Shown here: positions 33,240-44,989 of the stretch, piece after piece
Layout: each line of letters begins with the position of its first letter
Numbering within the stretch: position 1 is the first letter of the stretch
NCBI GenBank assembly: GCA_026214975.1
Contig: CM047817.1
Location: 93,972,773-94,036,772, forward strand
DNA: 64,000 bases
Origin: Gentiana macrophylla
Lineage: Eukaryota > Streptophyta > Magnoliopsida > Gentianales > Gentianaceae
Reading direction: 5' to 3'
Made by a program: the position numbers and the translations under genes
Notes under the pieces: generated by a model
What the model was told of the DNA's origin: nothing
Seen by the model: the letters and a program-made list of their open reading frames with translations, nothing else
The model's database searches: none

Positions 33240-33545
33240 TAGGTGTAATTGAGCCGAGTCGAGTCGATACTCCCCAGGCTCGAGCTTGACTCGACTAAAA
33301 AAGTCCAGGCTCGATCGAGCCATAAAAAGGCAAGATCGAACTCGACTAGCTAAGTAATCGATAAAGTTCGACTCGGCACGTAAGCTCGATTATTTTCTTA
33401 GAATTCATTTAATTTTTAATAAAAATTAACAAGATCGAGCTCGACTCGTCTAAAACTCGAACTCGAAAAAAACCGAATCGAGTCAAACTCTCTTGCGAGT
33501 CGAGGACGAGTAGCTCACGAGTAGTCTGGATCACTTACAACCCTA
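33240..33545. mobile_element. hAT-type MITE rich in CGAG repeats
   Basis: The ends TAGGTGTAATTGAGCC and GGATCACTTACAACCCTA are approximate inverts. The flanks ATTCACAA (33232-33239) and ATTCACAT (33546-33553) match at 7 of 8 bases. The interior is dominated by GCTCGA/TCGAGC-type phrases, as in a common plant hAT MITE class. Confidence 0.7.
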
Positions 33546-34730
33546 ATTCACATGTCACTCCATCGTCAAATGTCACTGCATCGTCACAATCACTTCATCT
33601 TCACATGTCACTGCATCGCATCGATTTTATGAAGAAAATTTCGATTTTCAGAAATAATGTTGTATGAGCAAAATCAAGTGTCACTTTATACATCGTTGTA
33701 AATGTCACTTCATCTTCACATGTCATTGCATAGTCAAATGTCACTTCATCTTCACATGTCACTGCATTGTCAAATTTCACTTCATCTTCACATGTCATTT
33801 CATCACGGTGTCACTTTATCGCGGTGTCAATGCATCGCGTTGATTTTTATGAAGTTATTTCTATTTTCAAAAATTATGTCGGAAAAATATCAAATGAGAT
33901 ATCAAAATAAAGAGGACGAAAAAATTGGTGCAGTGACATGAATTTGATGGTGGGTTTGAGCATGATTTAGAATAAAATGATGTCATTGGGTGTCACTCCA
34001 TAAGGTGTCACTTCATAAAATGTTGTTGTCATTGAGTGTCACTTCATAAAAAATGGTGTCATTGAGTGTCACCGCATAAGGTATCACTTCATAAAATGAG
34101 ATATCAAGATATAAAGAAGATGAAAAAAATATGAATTATGGTGAAAGAATTATGTTGATCGTAGTTTTATATTAAAAGATATAGCCGTTGGAGGTCGATT
34201 TTATGAATAAAATAAATTGATTTTCTGAAATTAAGTCGGAAAAATATCAAATGTCATCGCGGTTTTGCTTTATCGCGGTGTCGCTTCATTGCAGTGTCGC
34301 TTCACTGCGGTGTCACATCATCAAATATCGCTTCATCGCTTGTCACTACATCGCGGTGGTCAATTCATCGGGGTGGTCACTGCATCAGGTTGGTCATTGC
34401 ATCACGGTGGTCAATGCATGGCTGTGGTCACTGCATTGGGGTGGTCACTACATCGAGGGTGGTCACTGCATCGCGGTGGTCAATGCATCGGGACGGTCAC
34501 TGCATCGCGGTGGTCAATGCATCGGGCTGGTCACTTCATCGCGATGGTCAATGCATTACGGTGTCTCTGCATTGCGGTATCACTGCATCGTGGTGTCTCT
34601 GCATCGCTGTGTCAATGCATTGCGGTGTCTCTGCATCGCGGTGTCACTTCGTCGTGGTGTCTCTGCATCGCACTTCATCGCGGTGTCTCTGCATCGCGGT
34701 GTCACTGCATCGCGGTGGTCACCGTTAGAA
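33546..34730. repeat. GTCACTGCAT minisatellite array
   Basis: Imperfect units such as TGTCACTGCATCGCGGTG, GGTCAATGCATCG and TGTCACTTCATC repeat with a period of about 16-18 bp. The array is loose from 33546 to 34100 and dense from 34250 to 34720. Long frames in all three plus-strand phases reflect the repeat. The core GTCACTGCAT is the inverse of ATGCAGTGAC, which recurs through 47330-48130. Confidence 0.85.
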
Positions 34731-35330
34731 AAATTAGCATTCAGGAAAAAAAAATGTTAAAAAAAATTTAAAAAAAAAACATTTTCAGCATCCAGAAAAA
34801 AAAAATTTAAAAACAAACAAACAAACTTTCAGCGCCTCTTTCTTTCGGCGCCGTCTTTCCTTCTCTTATTTTTATTTTAATCAGCGCTCCTTTTTTTATA
34901 TTAATTGAGGGTAGATTGATCCATGTACTAATTCTATTTCCTTATAACCAATTAAAAGTTAAACGTGTCTTATTTGCCTAATTAAGTCTAATATGTGTCC
35001 TTTTGGACTCTTGCCCCTTTTGTTTATTCAGTCACATAGTTGTTATATCAAATAAAAGTCATATAGTTGTCTAATTTATCTTTTATCGTACTTCATCTGT
35101 CCAAAGATATAAATCTATTTAATTTTTTGGTTTTGCCTAGTTCATTTAGACAACTATATGACTTTTCATTGAATAACAACCATTATTTTTTATTTTATTT
35201 TTTGCTATTTTCTCAAATAATTTAATTTATGCACGTGTGATGAATGTTGATGGGACCATCAAAAGGGAAGAAAGAAAAAAAAAAGATAATTGATAAAGAA
35301 AGTGGAAAAAATAATAGTTTCAGGTCACTG
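34731..35330. other. No gene; right arm of the outer MULE and flank
   Basis: 34905-35000 and 35200-35221 are inverted copies of the left arm of the outer element. 35103-35180 contains an internal inverted repeat (GTCATATAGTTGTC and GACAACTATATGAC). 35222-35275 repeats 22850-22905 in inverse orientation. Confidence 0.5.
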
Positions 35331-35597
35331 TACATCCACGTATTTCATGTCTGGTCGGGTCAGACTTGACATTTTTTTCAGGTTTTCCGTGCAAAATTAC
35401 ACAGACCCGTGCAAATTTGCACGGGCTACACACAAGGCTCGTGGGAAATTTGAATGAGTTGGATACATTTTACACATGGCTTGTGCATATATGTGCATGT
35501 TAAGTGAACAAAAAAAAAGTTGCATGGGGCTGGTGTACATTTTCACGGGCTGGTGTTGAGCCCGTGCAAATTTGCACGGGTTTGCACGGGCTCTCTC

Positions 35598-36464
35598 TGA
35601 TGAGAGACAAATTAATGATCATTATTACGACATTTTACCCTAATATTGATACCACTTTGAGCATTATTGTACCAATTTAAGTCAATAATTACTTAATTTT
35701 ATCCAAATGTATAAGTAGTAATTATTATATAAATTATTGTATTTTACTAGGTTTTATACCGGTTTAGTGATATGTGATAAAAATATGATAAAATTACTAT
35801 ATTTTATAAACATTTTATTTTTCACTATTATGTTAAAACTAAAAATATCATAACTAAAGACTCGTAATATTAACCTAAAAAGAGTCAAGAAATTCAACGC
35901 AGCTTTTACTTTAACTTTTATTGTCGATTTACTCATGGTTCGTTTCTTTGTATTCGTAAGAAAGATAAGATTTACTACGGAGACGTAACTAATGACCGAT
36001 AACGAGACGAGAGTTTTGCCTCGATCAAAAAGGACTACTTGATCCCAAGGCCATCAAAATATCCCACGTAACGACATGTTTTGAGCCTAAAAGATGTATT
36101 TTGATGGATGGAAGAATGTGCCATAAGCTAACGAGTTCAAACGGATCAATTGTCCTGAATGCTTCTACCGTAAAATATCTACGACAGACATTTGACCCAA
36201 CTTAGAGGCATTTTCTGGGGAAGAGTTCTTCATAAAAGTTGTATATATTCAAATGAGCTTTCCAACGCATTTTGAATCACGTCAATTGGAGGTCTAAAAC
36301 TCAAGTTATGGTCGTTTTACCGAACAGCTGTGAAGAATCTTTATAAATCGTCAAGCGTCGCAAAAGAACTTTTACCGGCGCAAACCGGCCCTTTACCGGA
36401 AAAATGCAGATTTTGCCCAATTTGGTGCATGTTACTTGAATGATGGCAAATATTCTCCCATGTG

Positions 36465-36512
<48 letters not shown>

Positions 36513-36705
36513 ATAAATACCTCCCTCTTCCTCCTCTTTTCCTTTGCCCCTCTTCTCCTCTTTTCCCTTCTTCTCTCGATCTTCTTCTTTTCTTCTTTTT
36601 TATTTTTTTTGTTTTGTTTTGATATATATATATATATACATACATACATATATATATATATATATCATTATATATATATCTCCTTCATCTCTTCTCATCT
36701 TGGGC

Positions 36706-36773
<68 letters not shown>

Positions 36774-37974
36774 TTTTCATATAAAGTAATACCAGTTGTA
36801 ATGCTTTGAGAGGATTATCCAAGAAAGTTGTATTGAAGAAGTTGCTATTGTCGGAGGATACGACTTAGATTTGCAATAAACGGGTAATTTTATCAAGTAT
36901 TATGTTTGTTGTTTCTATATATATATATAAATAAAGTAGTTATAGTATCGTTATAATGATCGAATAATTATCGAAGATTGTTGATCCAAGCGAAATGACC
37001 CCGATTCAACAATTATGTAAATCGTAATATATTCTAATATTATTATGTTTACTATTTCTATTTCTATTTATATATTACTTATTATAACTATGTTAAGCTA
37101 AAAATTTATCTAGCCAAGATATAAATCTGAATTAGTTAATCTTTTGGTAAAATGGATGATCGACTCGATAATAATGATTAAAACCAATTATAATGAATCT
37201 CTTTCTATTTATACTTAAATGTACGGATAGAAAGACCGAGAGGTAAAATTGGCCGTATGCGGCGTGACAACGGAATCCTATTTCCTACCCGGGGCGATTT
37301 GTCTTGGGAAAGATGAATCTTATTAAATTTGTGCTCAAGATCGTAATAATATTAAAATCAACGGTTTAATTGAAACTAACACCGGAAAGTTAAATCGATC
37401 CGCCTGACAACCGGAGCCTTTTGAATAACATCAGCCGTCTGACAAACGGAATAACCTCTTTTATCCGGGGTAGATTTGTACTCGGTACCTGCTCGCACTA
37501 ACTGAGATTAGCATGGGGCGGCTTGTGGAGATTAAACTGATGACAATTTGACATATGACAATTTCATACGCTCGTGTGAGAAGGAGTTGTATAGCTTAGG
37601 AGTACACCGGTTCATACATAATTGACCTCCTTGCATCAAGGAAAAGATCTGTCTCATTCAATTTCACTACAAAAAGATATTGATTCAGTAAAGTATTCTT
37701 GGCTAGATCCAAAAATATATATATTATCTATTTTTATATTTATATATGTTATATTTACTGTTTTACTAACAATCTAACTAATTTAACTATCTAACCCGAT
37801 AAAACTGATAAAACTGCGACTTAGATCGAGTTAATAATAGCTTCTTGGTGTTTAACCACACTTTGAATTAGATCTTCATTTCCCTGAGGATACGACCTGA
37901 CTCACCAGACTAGCACTACAATTTGACCCGGTACACTGCCGGTAAGGATTGTATAGCCTAGAAAACGTCCGTCA
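35598..37974. mobile_element. Solo LTR, TSD CTCTC
   Basis: This 2377-bp segment begins TGATGAGAGACA and ends ACGTCCGTCA, with CTCTC at 35593-35597 and 37975-37979. There is one copy only, and no PBS, polypurine tract or proteins. A TATA box (CTATAAATACC) is at about 36510 after a long TA microsatellite. A CCTGAGGATACGACCTGACT phrase lies near the end, a type common in plant gypsy LTRs. Confidence 0.85.
36462..36766. repeat. Three (TA)n microsatellites
   Basis: TA runs occur at about 36463-36509, 36622-36680 (interrupted by CATACA) and 36707-36765, separated by a CTCTTTTCC-rich tract. Frames reading IYIYIY are artefacts of these runs. Confidence 0.95.
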
Positions 37975-38615
37975 CTCTCTAAAAATTTGCACGGACAACT
38001 TAAAAAATGTCAGGTCTGACCCGACCTGACATGAAATACAGGGATCAGAAAGTGCGAAGGTACAGAGCTGTCAGGTTTGGTATATGAGCCTGTGCAATTG
38101 ATTTAGAGGGTATAATGCGTATATGGGAAAAAGAGATGAAGAATTGCCCTCAAGCTAATTAAAAGCCCTGGCAATACCGTGAGCCCTTTCAAATATTGAT
38201 TGCACAAGGCACAAAGTAGGAATATGATTGATCGAAAGCATCAAAATATAAAAAAAGAATTAAAAAAACTATAAAAAAAACTAAAAACTTCAATTGTTTT
38301 TATAGTTATTTGTTTATAAGGATTGGTTTTGAGACTTAATTGGCACTTAGGGCACACTTAAATGATCATTGGTTATAAGGACACATTTCATTTAGGTTTC
38401 CAATTTTGTCGTTTAGTGCATTTACTGTCTCATATACCCGGATAAGCATTTACTCTTGATCCCGATTCTTCGCTATTGCATTTACGTCTGATTCACATGC
38501 ATTTATGTCTTATTTACACCGATTCCTCGCCGGATTCTATTCACGATTGATCTATGTGTGTGTATTGTGTTCGTGATTCATCAATGTTCGCCGGGTTCGT
38601 CATTCAGAGGTTCGT

Positions 38616-40744
38616 TGTAACGATCCGACCCGGATTTTTCTCAATTACTCGGATCCAAATCGTTCGGCCATGATCCGAAACCGAAATTTCGAATCACGAA
38701 GCCTATTACTGAAAAATCAGAAAAACTAAAATCACAATAATATAAATAATATCATCAAAAGAATCTCAAAGGACATAATGAATCGCTCACCTTCCTGTAA
38801 TCCGTAACTTTCTACTTCCCAACATTCCATTGGAAAAAAATCGAATCATTACTCTCTCTTCTATGAACACGTGGTTCCACACATCTTCTCTAACAAGTCT
38901 ATCTAGAATAGCGAGCCGACCATTGTCTTTTCACCTTCTCGATACCACGAATCTCATCCAAAAATAATAATCAAGAAGTGAGCACGAATGCCCGTAAGGA
39001 GTGATTAAGCATCAAGAGGGACTAAGAAAGTCACCGAGCAAGCTTTGAGTTCCTTATTATTAGTTTAGAAAATAGTGATATGCTTACAAAAAATATATGT
39101 ACTGTTAACTATTACATACTGGAAACATCTGTGTGAAAATAAGAAATACAGCTTATCTGAAAATAATCATTATAAAATAAATTATTGAATTGTTATAATA
39201 TTGCAACTAGCAATTGTATCTGATATTGTTTCTTGTAACTGATATTATTTATTGTAATTAATACTTTACTGTAATACTGATAATAATGGTACGGTTCTAA
39301 TCCAATCTGTGTCCTAGAGGGACTCTGAAACTGTCTGAGGTTGCAGACCGGATTTTCTGACCGGCACCGGCATATAAAACTGTACTCCCTATTATAGCCC
39401 AGGAGTAGGGCCTGATGCCGGGGATTCTCGAGAACTCACTGCACTGAATCTGAAATCTGAATTCTCCCTCTAACCCGGGAGTGGGGTGTCTGTCTGGCGA
39501 ACCGTAACATTATTAAAGTCTTTCAAACTCACAGTTCATACTTTTATGTCTGTAGTGTCTGTTGTTCTGGAAATACTTTTACTGTAAAGACATTATTCTT
39601 CTTCATAACTATTAAATATATGTTATTACCTTTCTGTCTAGAAATCCGTTGTCTTCTAGAAATATTGTTATTAGTTTTGAAAACTAACTTTAAACATCTG
39701 AAAACAACACTTTCGTTGTCGTTCTTGAAAATACTTAATAAAACTATGTTGGTTTTTGATTCTTTACAAAACTCTTTTAAAACTATATATAGTCGATTAA
39801 TCATTCTATCTCTCAGCCATTTCATATATCTCGAAATTATATCCGTGCATGCAAGTATAATCTATATAAAATAACATGAAAAGAACAAATGAAATAAAAT
39901 AAAGTATATATTTATGTATGTTGTAGTATTCGTATAAAGGAAAAGTGGGAATGAGAAAGAAAGCAATAGAAATTAGGAAAGAAAATATTATATTTAATTA
40001 GTATGTCTTATCAATTCAAAATGCACAAAACTATATTTTCCTCCCCTCAGGCTGAACATATGCATGTATATCAAATATACAAGAAATACTTTAAAATATG
40101 AAATGCTAAAAATACTCTTGATACTAGACTCCTTACCTCGAATTCCAAGCTCCGAATTCGATTTCGAAACAACACATCTTTACTTGATTTCTCATTCCTA
40201 TGAACCAACCATCATTTTTATATCAATACTTTTACTATAAAACAACTATATATCAACCTTAATAACATTAATTTAAATCTTAAAATGCTTACCATTTCTA
40301 TCACGACAATCGAAGAAAAACTCTACAATTAGCACCGATTGATTTGATATTGACATCTTAAAAACGACGTCCGGATTTTCTTCTAACTATTTCTTCTCTA
40401 TTTTTTTCTTCCCTTTCTCTTGTTGCATTCGTTTGCCTCACCTGAAGCTCTCCCCAATGTGTCAAACAATAAGGTGGCTAATTGCCTCTATCTTATTGTA
40501 AAAAAATTAGTCATCATTTAATGGCATATTAAATTGTAGGAAGTGGGATTTATTTTTGTAACTCCCATAGTTAGTCCACAACATAAATTCACACATTAAC
40601 TTAAAATAAATAAAAATATTATTATCATACTTTGTTATTACAAACTAGATATATAAATCAAGATATTTTGAGTTAAAACATGACTTCGGGTTCGGTTTCG
40701 ATTCGAACTCGGGTGAAAAAGTAAATTTGACTCGGGGTATTACA
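38616..40744 (-). repeat. Element B 3' LTR
   Basis: This is a 2129-bp partner of 44990-47114. Long stretches (39600-40700) are almost identical between copies. Differences concentrate at 38616-39550, largely at CG, CTG, CAG and CCG sites. Duplicate short frames at 39620 and 45926 are the same non-coding LTR sequence. Confidence 0.93.
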
Positions 40745-43497
40745 TTCACCTCTCCTTATAAAAGTTTCGTCCTCGAAACTTACCAAACCGACATAATCTA
40801 TACTTAATTAGGGTAAAGCAACATTATCTCATAACATTGGTTGATTATATCTTAGGAGTTAGCGTCTCCATGAGAGGCCGGATTCCTAGATTCTCCTCAC
40901 AAGATTTTCTTCCCATCCTGAGCATTTATACTCACCAAGAATTTCTGAAATCATGCCACATACCATTTTATCATCCTTCACATCAAACAATTTCTTACCT
41001 TAACGGTTATCATCCCCTAACATTCCTAACGAGCCCCGGTTAGTAAACTCAAATTCATGCCGTATTTTCTCCTCACATATATTATGCTTGCAGGAGTGCT
41101 TCTCATTACAATCTTATGCTAGTTCTAACATTCAGAGATCATCCATTAGTGTCATGTTGACTTCTAAGATTAGGAACTCATCACCCATCATTCCAAAAGC
41201 CACACCGACTTTTACTTGTAACAATCGAATACTCTTAACTTGATATTCATAAGATTCTCTGATTCTATCCTACTTCATTCTAAACAATTCATTAACCTTG
41301 TGTGTTGGGTCAAGGTGAATCGATTCGACTACTGCTTAGAGCCAAAGGTAAGAGGAAATGATAAACCATTCATTAATTTCATAAACTTTTCTGAAGAAAA
41401 AAAAAAAAAAACGGTTTTATGCAAATATATCTGATTTTACTTTAGAAAAAAAAAGGTTCTTTTTCAAAAAGTATCTCCAAAAGTATAACTTATAACTTTG
41501 ATATCAAATTACTAAAATATGTGTGTCGTATAATGACAAAAGCATTTAGAGCAAAAATAATTTCTTTAAATTATTTCAAATTCCAGCTATGTGAAAAATT
41601 AGATCCTTTTTGTCAAAAACATGATAGGTTACACTATCCAAAGCTAGCCATAAAGAAATTTTTTAAATAGCTTGCCGGATATTGCATAGACTCGGTAGAA
41701 GGTATTGTAGGTATATAAATAATTCAAAACTTACTAATATCCTGAAAGAACAACATGATGATATATGCTTTACAATCTTGAATAAAATCATTAATTAACC
41801 ATCATTGAGAGCATAAGAAATATATTTTCTTTGAAACGACTGCATACTATTTATTGGATGAGAATTTGAACCGTTCAAAATTTAACAACTCATTCTATAA
41901 GAAATATTCCCTTATTGGAAATCAACATTTTGCAAGACATATTCATAAATATACATTTGTATGTACTTGATCGTTTCAAAACTCTTTCTGTTTCCCATTA
42001 AAGATAGGTTAAAACAAGAATACAAAACTTCCGCACCATTAATAGTAGATAAAAAAAATAAAATTCATTAAAATTGGTTTGTAACTTTTCAACATGGTCT
42101 ATCATATCATCTATGAAACTGAGTGGTGTGCGTTCTTCGAAAGATTTATCTAAAGGCTAAGAGATATGATATATGCTGCTAAAAGTTGAAAGATCCGTGA
42201 TGCTTTGGTAACAAGAATGAAGGTGTTGTATTCTTTGAGTTAAAAGAAAAAGAAGGTCAAAAGATTCTATGAAAATCCTTGTAGTACGTGATTACTGCTC
42301 TGCCTAAATTCACCAACATCTCAACCATAGGGAAAACTATTTAAACACACACCAAGGATAATCACAACTTAGTCATGTGTTATTCTATTCTTTTACTGCA
42401 TTTTATTCTTAAATGTCTAACGAACACACCCGGAAAAATATGTGTATACATATATCTAAAATCAACACCTGTAATATAAACATACATAGTATAAAAAAAT
42501 CAAAAAAAATAATTCCCTTGTAATGGTGATGTTGAAAACATATGTATATACATATAGTTTTAATTGAAACGTTCTTTGTAAACTTAAAAAAATTACTTAA
42601 AAATAACTTGGAATTCCAGAGCCATAGGAAAAAATCATAATATAACTATTTCCAAGTAAATCTAGGAAAATTGCATAATGTCCCGAGAATTATTGGTGTT
42701 GTTATTTAAAACAACTTAATTGAAACATCTTTAAAAAATGGAAGGAAAAAAAAAAACGTACTTGAAACATATATATACTTTTAAATTCAAATATTTCTTA
42801 AATTGATCGTATATATCTCTTCTAGGGGGAAAAAAAACGTACTAGAAATGTTAAGTTTGACTTTAACATTTTGTAATTTATAGCATGTTTATTAATTTTT
42901 AGGCATACTGAAACTTATATTATTCCTTTAAAATATTCCTTTGGATGACCACAAAATAATTCATTATATTTTAGTGACTAGTGTCTATGAAAGAAGCTCT
43001 ACTTAAAATATAATTGAAATAATACTTGTAATAAAACTTTTTCTTAAAAACAAGCTCAACATTAAAAATTCTGATCCCAAAAATAAAAGCAAGGCTTTTA
43101 AAAGTATAATACTAGTATACTTGAAGATATAATTATACTCGAGCCATAACTAAAATATTGACTAATAGCACTTAAATTATACATGTTTGAAAGCCTTCTT
43201 AAGGAAATCATGAAATACTAATTGGATCGAAAATACTGATACATCAATGTAATTCGACATGCTATTTCAAAATATGATACTCCGCGGTGTTTATAAAATC
43301 GTTGTTCGGTTGAATAAATAGAATAAATTCTCATGCTAATTAAATAAGTATAACTTTATTTTACTAAAAGTACTTGTTCTATTATACATTCATGTGTATA
43401 TTTACACATATACATACGTGGTAATTAAGTATGCATACACTCACTACAAATTCTAATGGCCGTGCAACTCTTTAATGAAATAACTTCAAACATCCAC

Positions 43498-43567
<70 letters not shown>

Positions 43568-44989
43568 TATTTTTTGGTGTGGAAAACAACTTCCACAAAC
43601 TTGGAAAAACAATTGTAGCAATTAATGTTACTTAAAACTCCACAGTAATGCTCAACTAAATGTAACTTTTGTTACAAAACTCAAAGGAACGTTATAGTAC
43701 TACTTAACTCGGTCATAATTGCTATGAAAATAAATATCTGTCTTATAAAATAAACGATCACCGCATTACATAAGTTGTGTATTAGCAGATGATGTATATA
43801 TGGGTCCACGATGCAACGGCACCTATCAATAGCATTACTTTTAGTATAATACACCACATAACATAAAAATTAGAACATTGTATCACAACATAAAACGGTT
43901 ATGAAGTCTCTACATATTTTGTACAAAAAAGACAATTGTCGTATGATTATATATATATTTCTTAGGTAACCAGGTACCTATGTATTGCATCTAGGCAAGT
44001 AGACAACAAAATCACAACTTAACGAATCCTATGTACTATACTTTATTATTTAGACGATATTCATTTCAATAAGGTCATATTCTGACATATGCACACCTAC
44101 CCAGATTGTTGTTGTTTTTAGGGGCTTGAGACTTGATCACCAATGCTTCCAATGCCTTTGATGTTCCTGCAAAATCTGAAAAACGGATCCTCTCGGTTTC
44201 GCAACAAGTTGCTGTCCTTCTTAAATTTATTCGTCCTCTTATTTGTCCGGAGTATCACGAATAATCTAACTGAGATATAAACAGAGAGTTCTTGCCTTTA
44301 AGTCTGGACAAAAGATCTTAAAGATCACTTTGAAGTGTCTAGATGTTTGTGAATTAATCAAAGATGCATACATTAGTTGTGTTATTTTTCCAACCATGTA
44401 TAAGGCCTGTAAAAAGCTCTTGGACTTGAGAAAATTAGTTGTAAGTTCGAATTTATAGGTTACAACCCAAATGGAAAGGTACCATTTGGTCATAACCCCT
44501 TAAAAAGGCCAAAAGGCACTTAAAAGACTGCTTTCGGGCCACAGGCGGGCGCCTGTGGGCAGCCTGTGACCACCAGAAAGCCTTCCAGCACTCAGATCGA
44601 CTTTTAGGCATATCTGAAAACCATAGGCGGGCGCCTATGCCTCTGATACCCCAAAACTGAGTTTTTAGTCCTTTAACTGGCTTTTCGGTCCTTTAAGTGA
44701 CTTTTCCCGAACATACAAGCTTATTTTCCATCCGTATACTTATAAACACTTATATAAGCGTGTACTCCACACTTCTAAACTTATAAATAAGTGTTACGAG
44801 TATATCCATCCTTGTACTAAACCCCGATTACCTTAATGGCTCGTGATTATACTTAAATCACCAACACAGATCATAGCTTAGGATGCAATCAATTTCTTAA
44901 TTTTATTATAATCACAATAATTCAAATCTTAGTATCTAAAATTCAAACCTAATGCGCCCAAGTTTCCAACCTCGGGCTCTGATACCAAC
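40745..44989 (-). other. Element B interior, non-coding
   Basis: The interior is AT-rich with dense stops in all frames; the longest frame (44266-44493, minus) has no recognisable domain. It contains the ATT microsatellite at 43497 and, next to the PBS, GGCGGGCGCCTGTGGGC-type inverted GC-rich repeats (44540-44640) in otherwise AT-rich DNA. No gag or pol motif was found. Confidence 0.75.
43497..43567. repeat. (ATT)n microsatellite
   Basis: About 22 uninterrupted ATT units lie within the element B interior. Confidence 0.97.

Larger units (their letters stand above)
24381..35221. mobile_element. Outer MULE-like element (candidate) enclosing the nest
   Basis: ATTATTTGAGAAAATGGC at 24381 recurs inverted at 35221 (GCTATTTTCTCAAATAAT). 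Just inside, the TTAATTA...CACTTAGGACAC...TTATAAGGA block at 24450-24545 recurs inverted at 34905-35000. Inside the right end lies the GTCACTGCAT array, the inverse of the motif array in the transposase-bearing MULE at 38310. A clean 9-bp target duplication was not found, so the limits are provisional. Confidence 0.45.
35333..38044. mobile_element. Fold-back MITE, copy 2, split by a solo LTR
   Basis: The left end, TATTTCATGTCTGGTCGGGT then CAGACTTGACATTTTTT, is inverted at the right end (ACCCGACCTGACATGAAATA). These ends match the MITE at 19373-19700. Without the solo LTR at 35598-37974 the element is about 330 bp, the size of copy 1. Inner GTGCAAATTTGCACGGG palindromes differ from the inner repeats of copy 1. 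The target duplication was not resolved. Confidence 0.75.

Noticed and set aside
34251..34771. Three overlapping plus-strand frames of 144-169 codons
   Set aside because: They all arise from the GTCACTGCAT minisatellite, whose unit lacks stops in several phases. Overlap in all three phases shows repeat rather than coding constraint.
36440..36809. Long frames reading Ile-Tyr repeats on both strands
   Set aside because: They are translations of (TA)n microsatellites inside a solo LTR, with no domain and no composition typical of a gene.
9414..44989. TGGTATCAGAG sites as tRNA-Met gene fragments
   Set aside because: Each lies directly beside an LTR (9414, 25768, 44989), so they are retrotransposon primer-binding sites.
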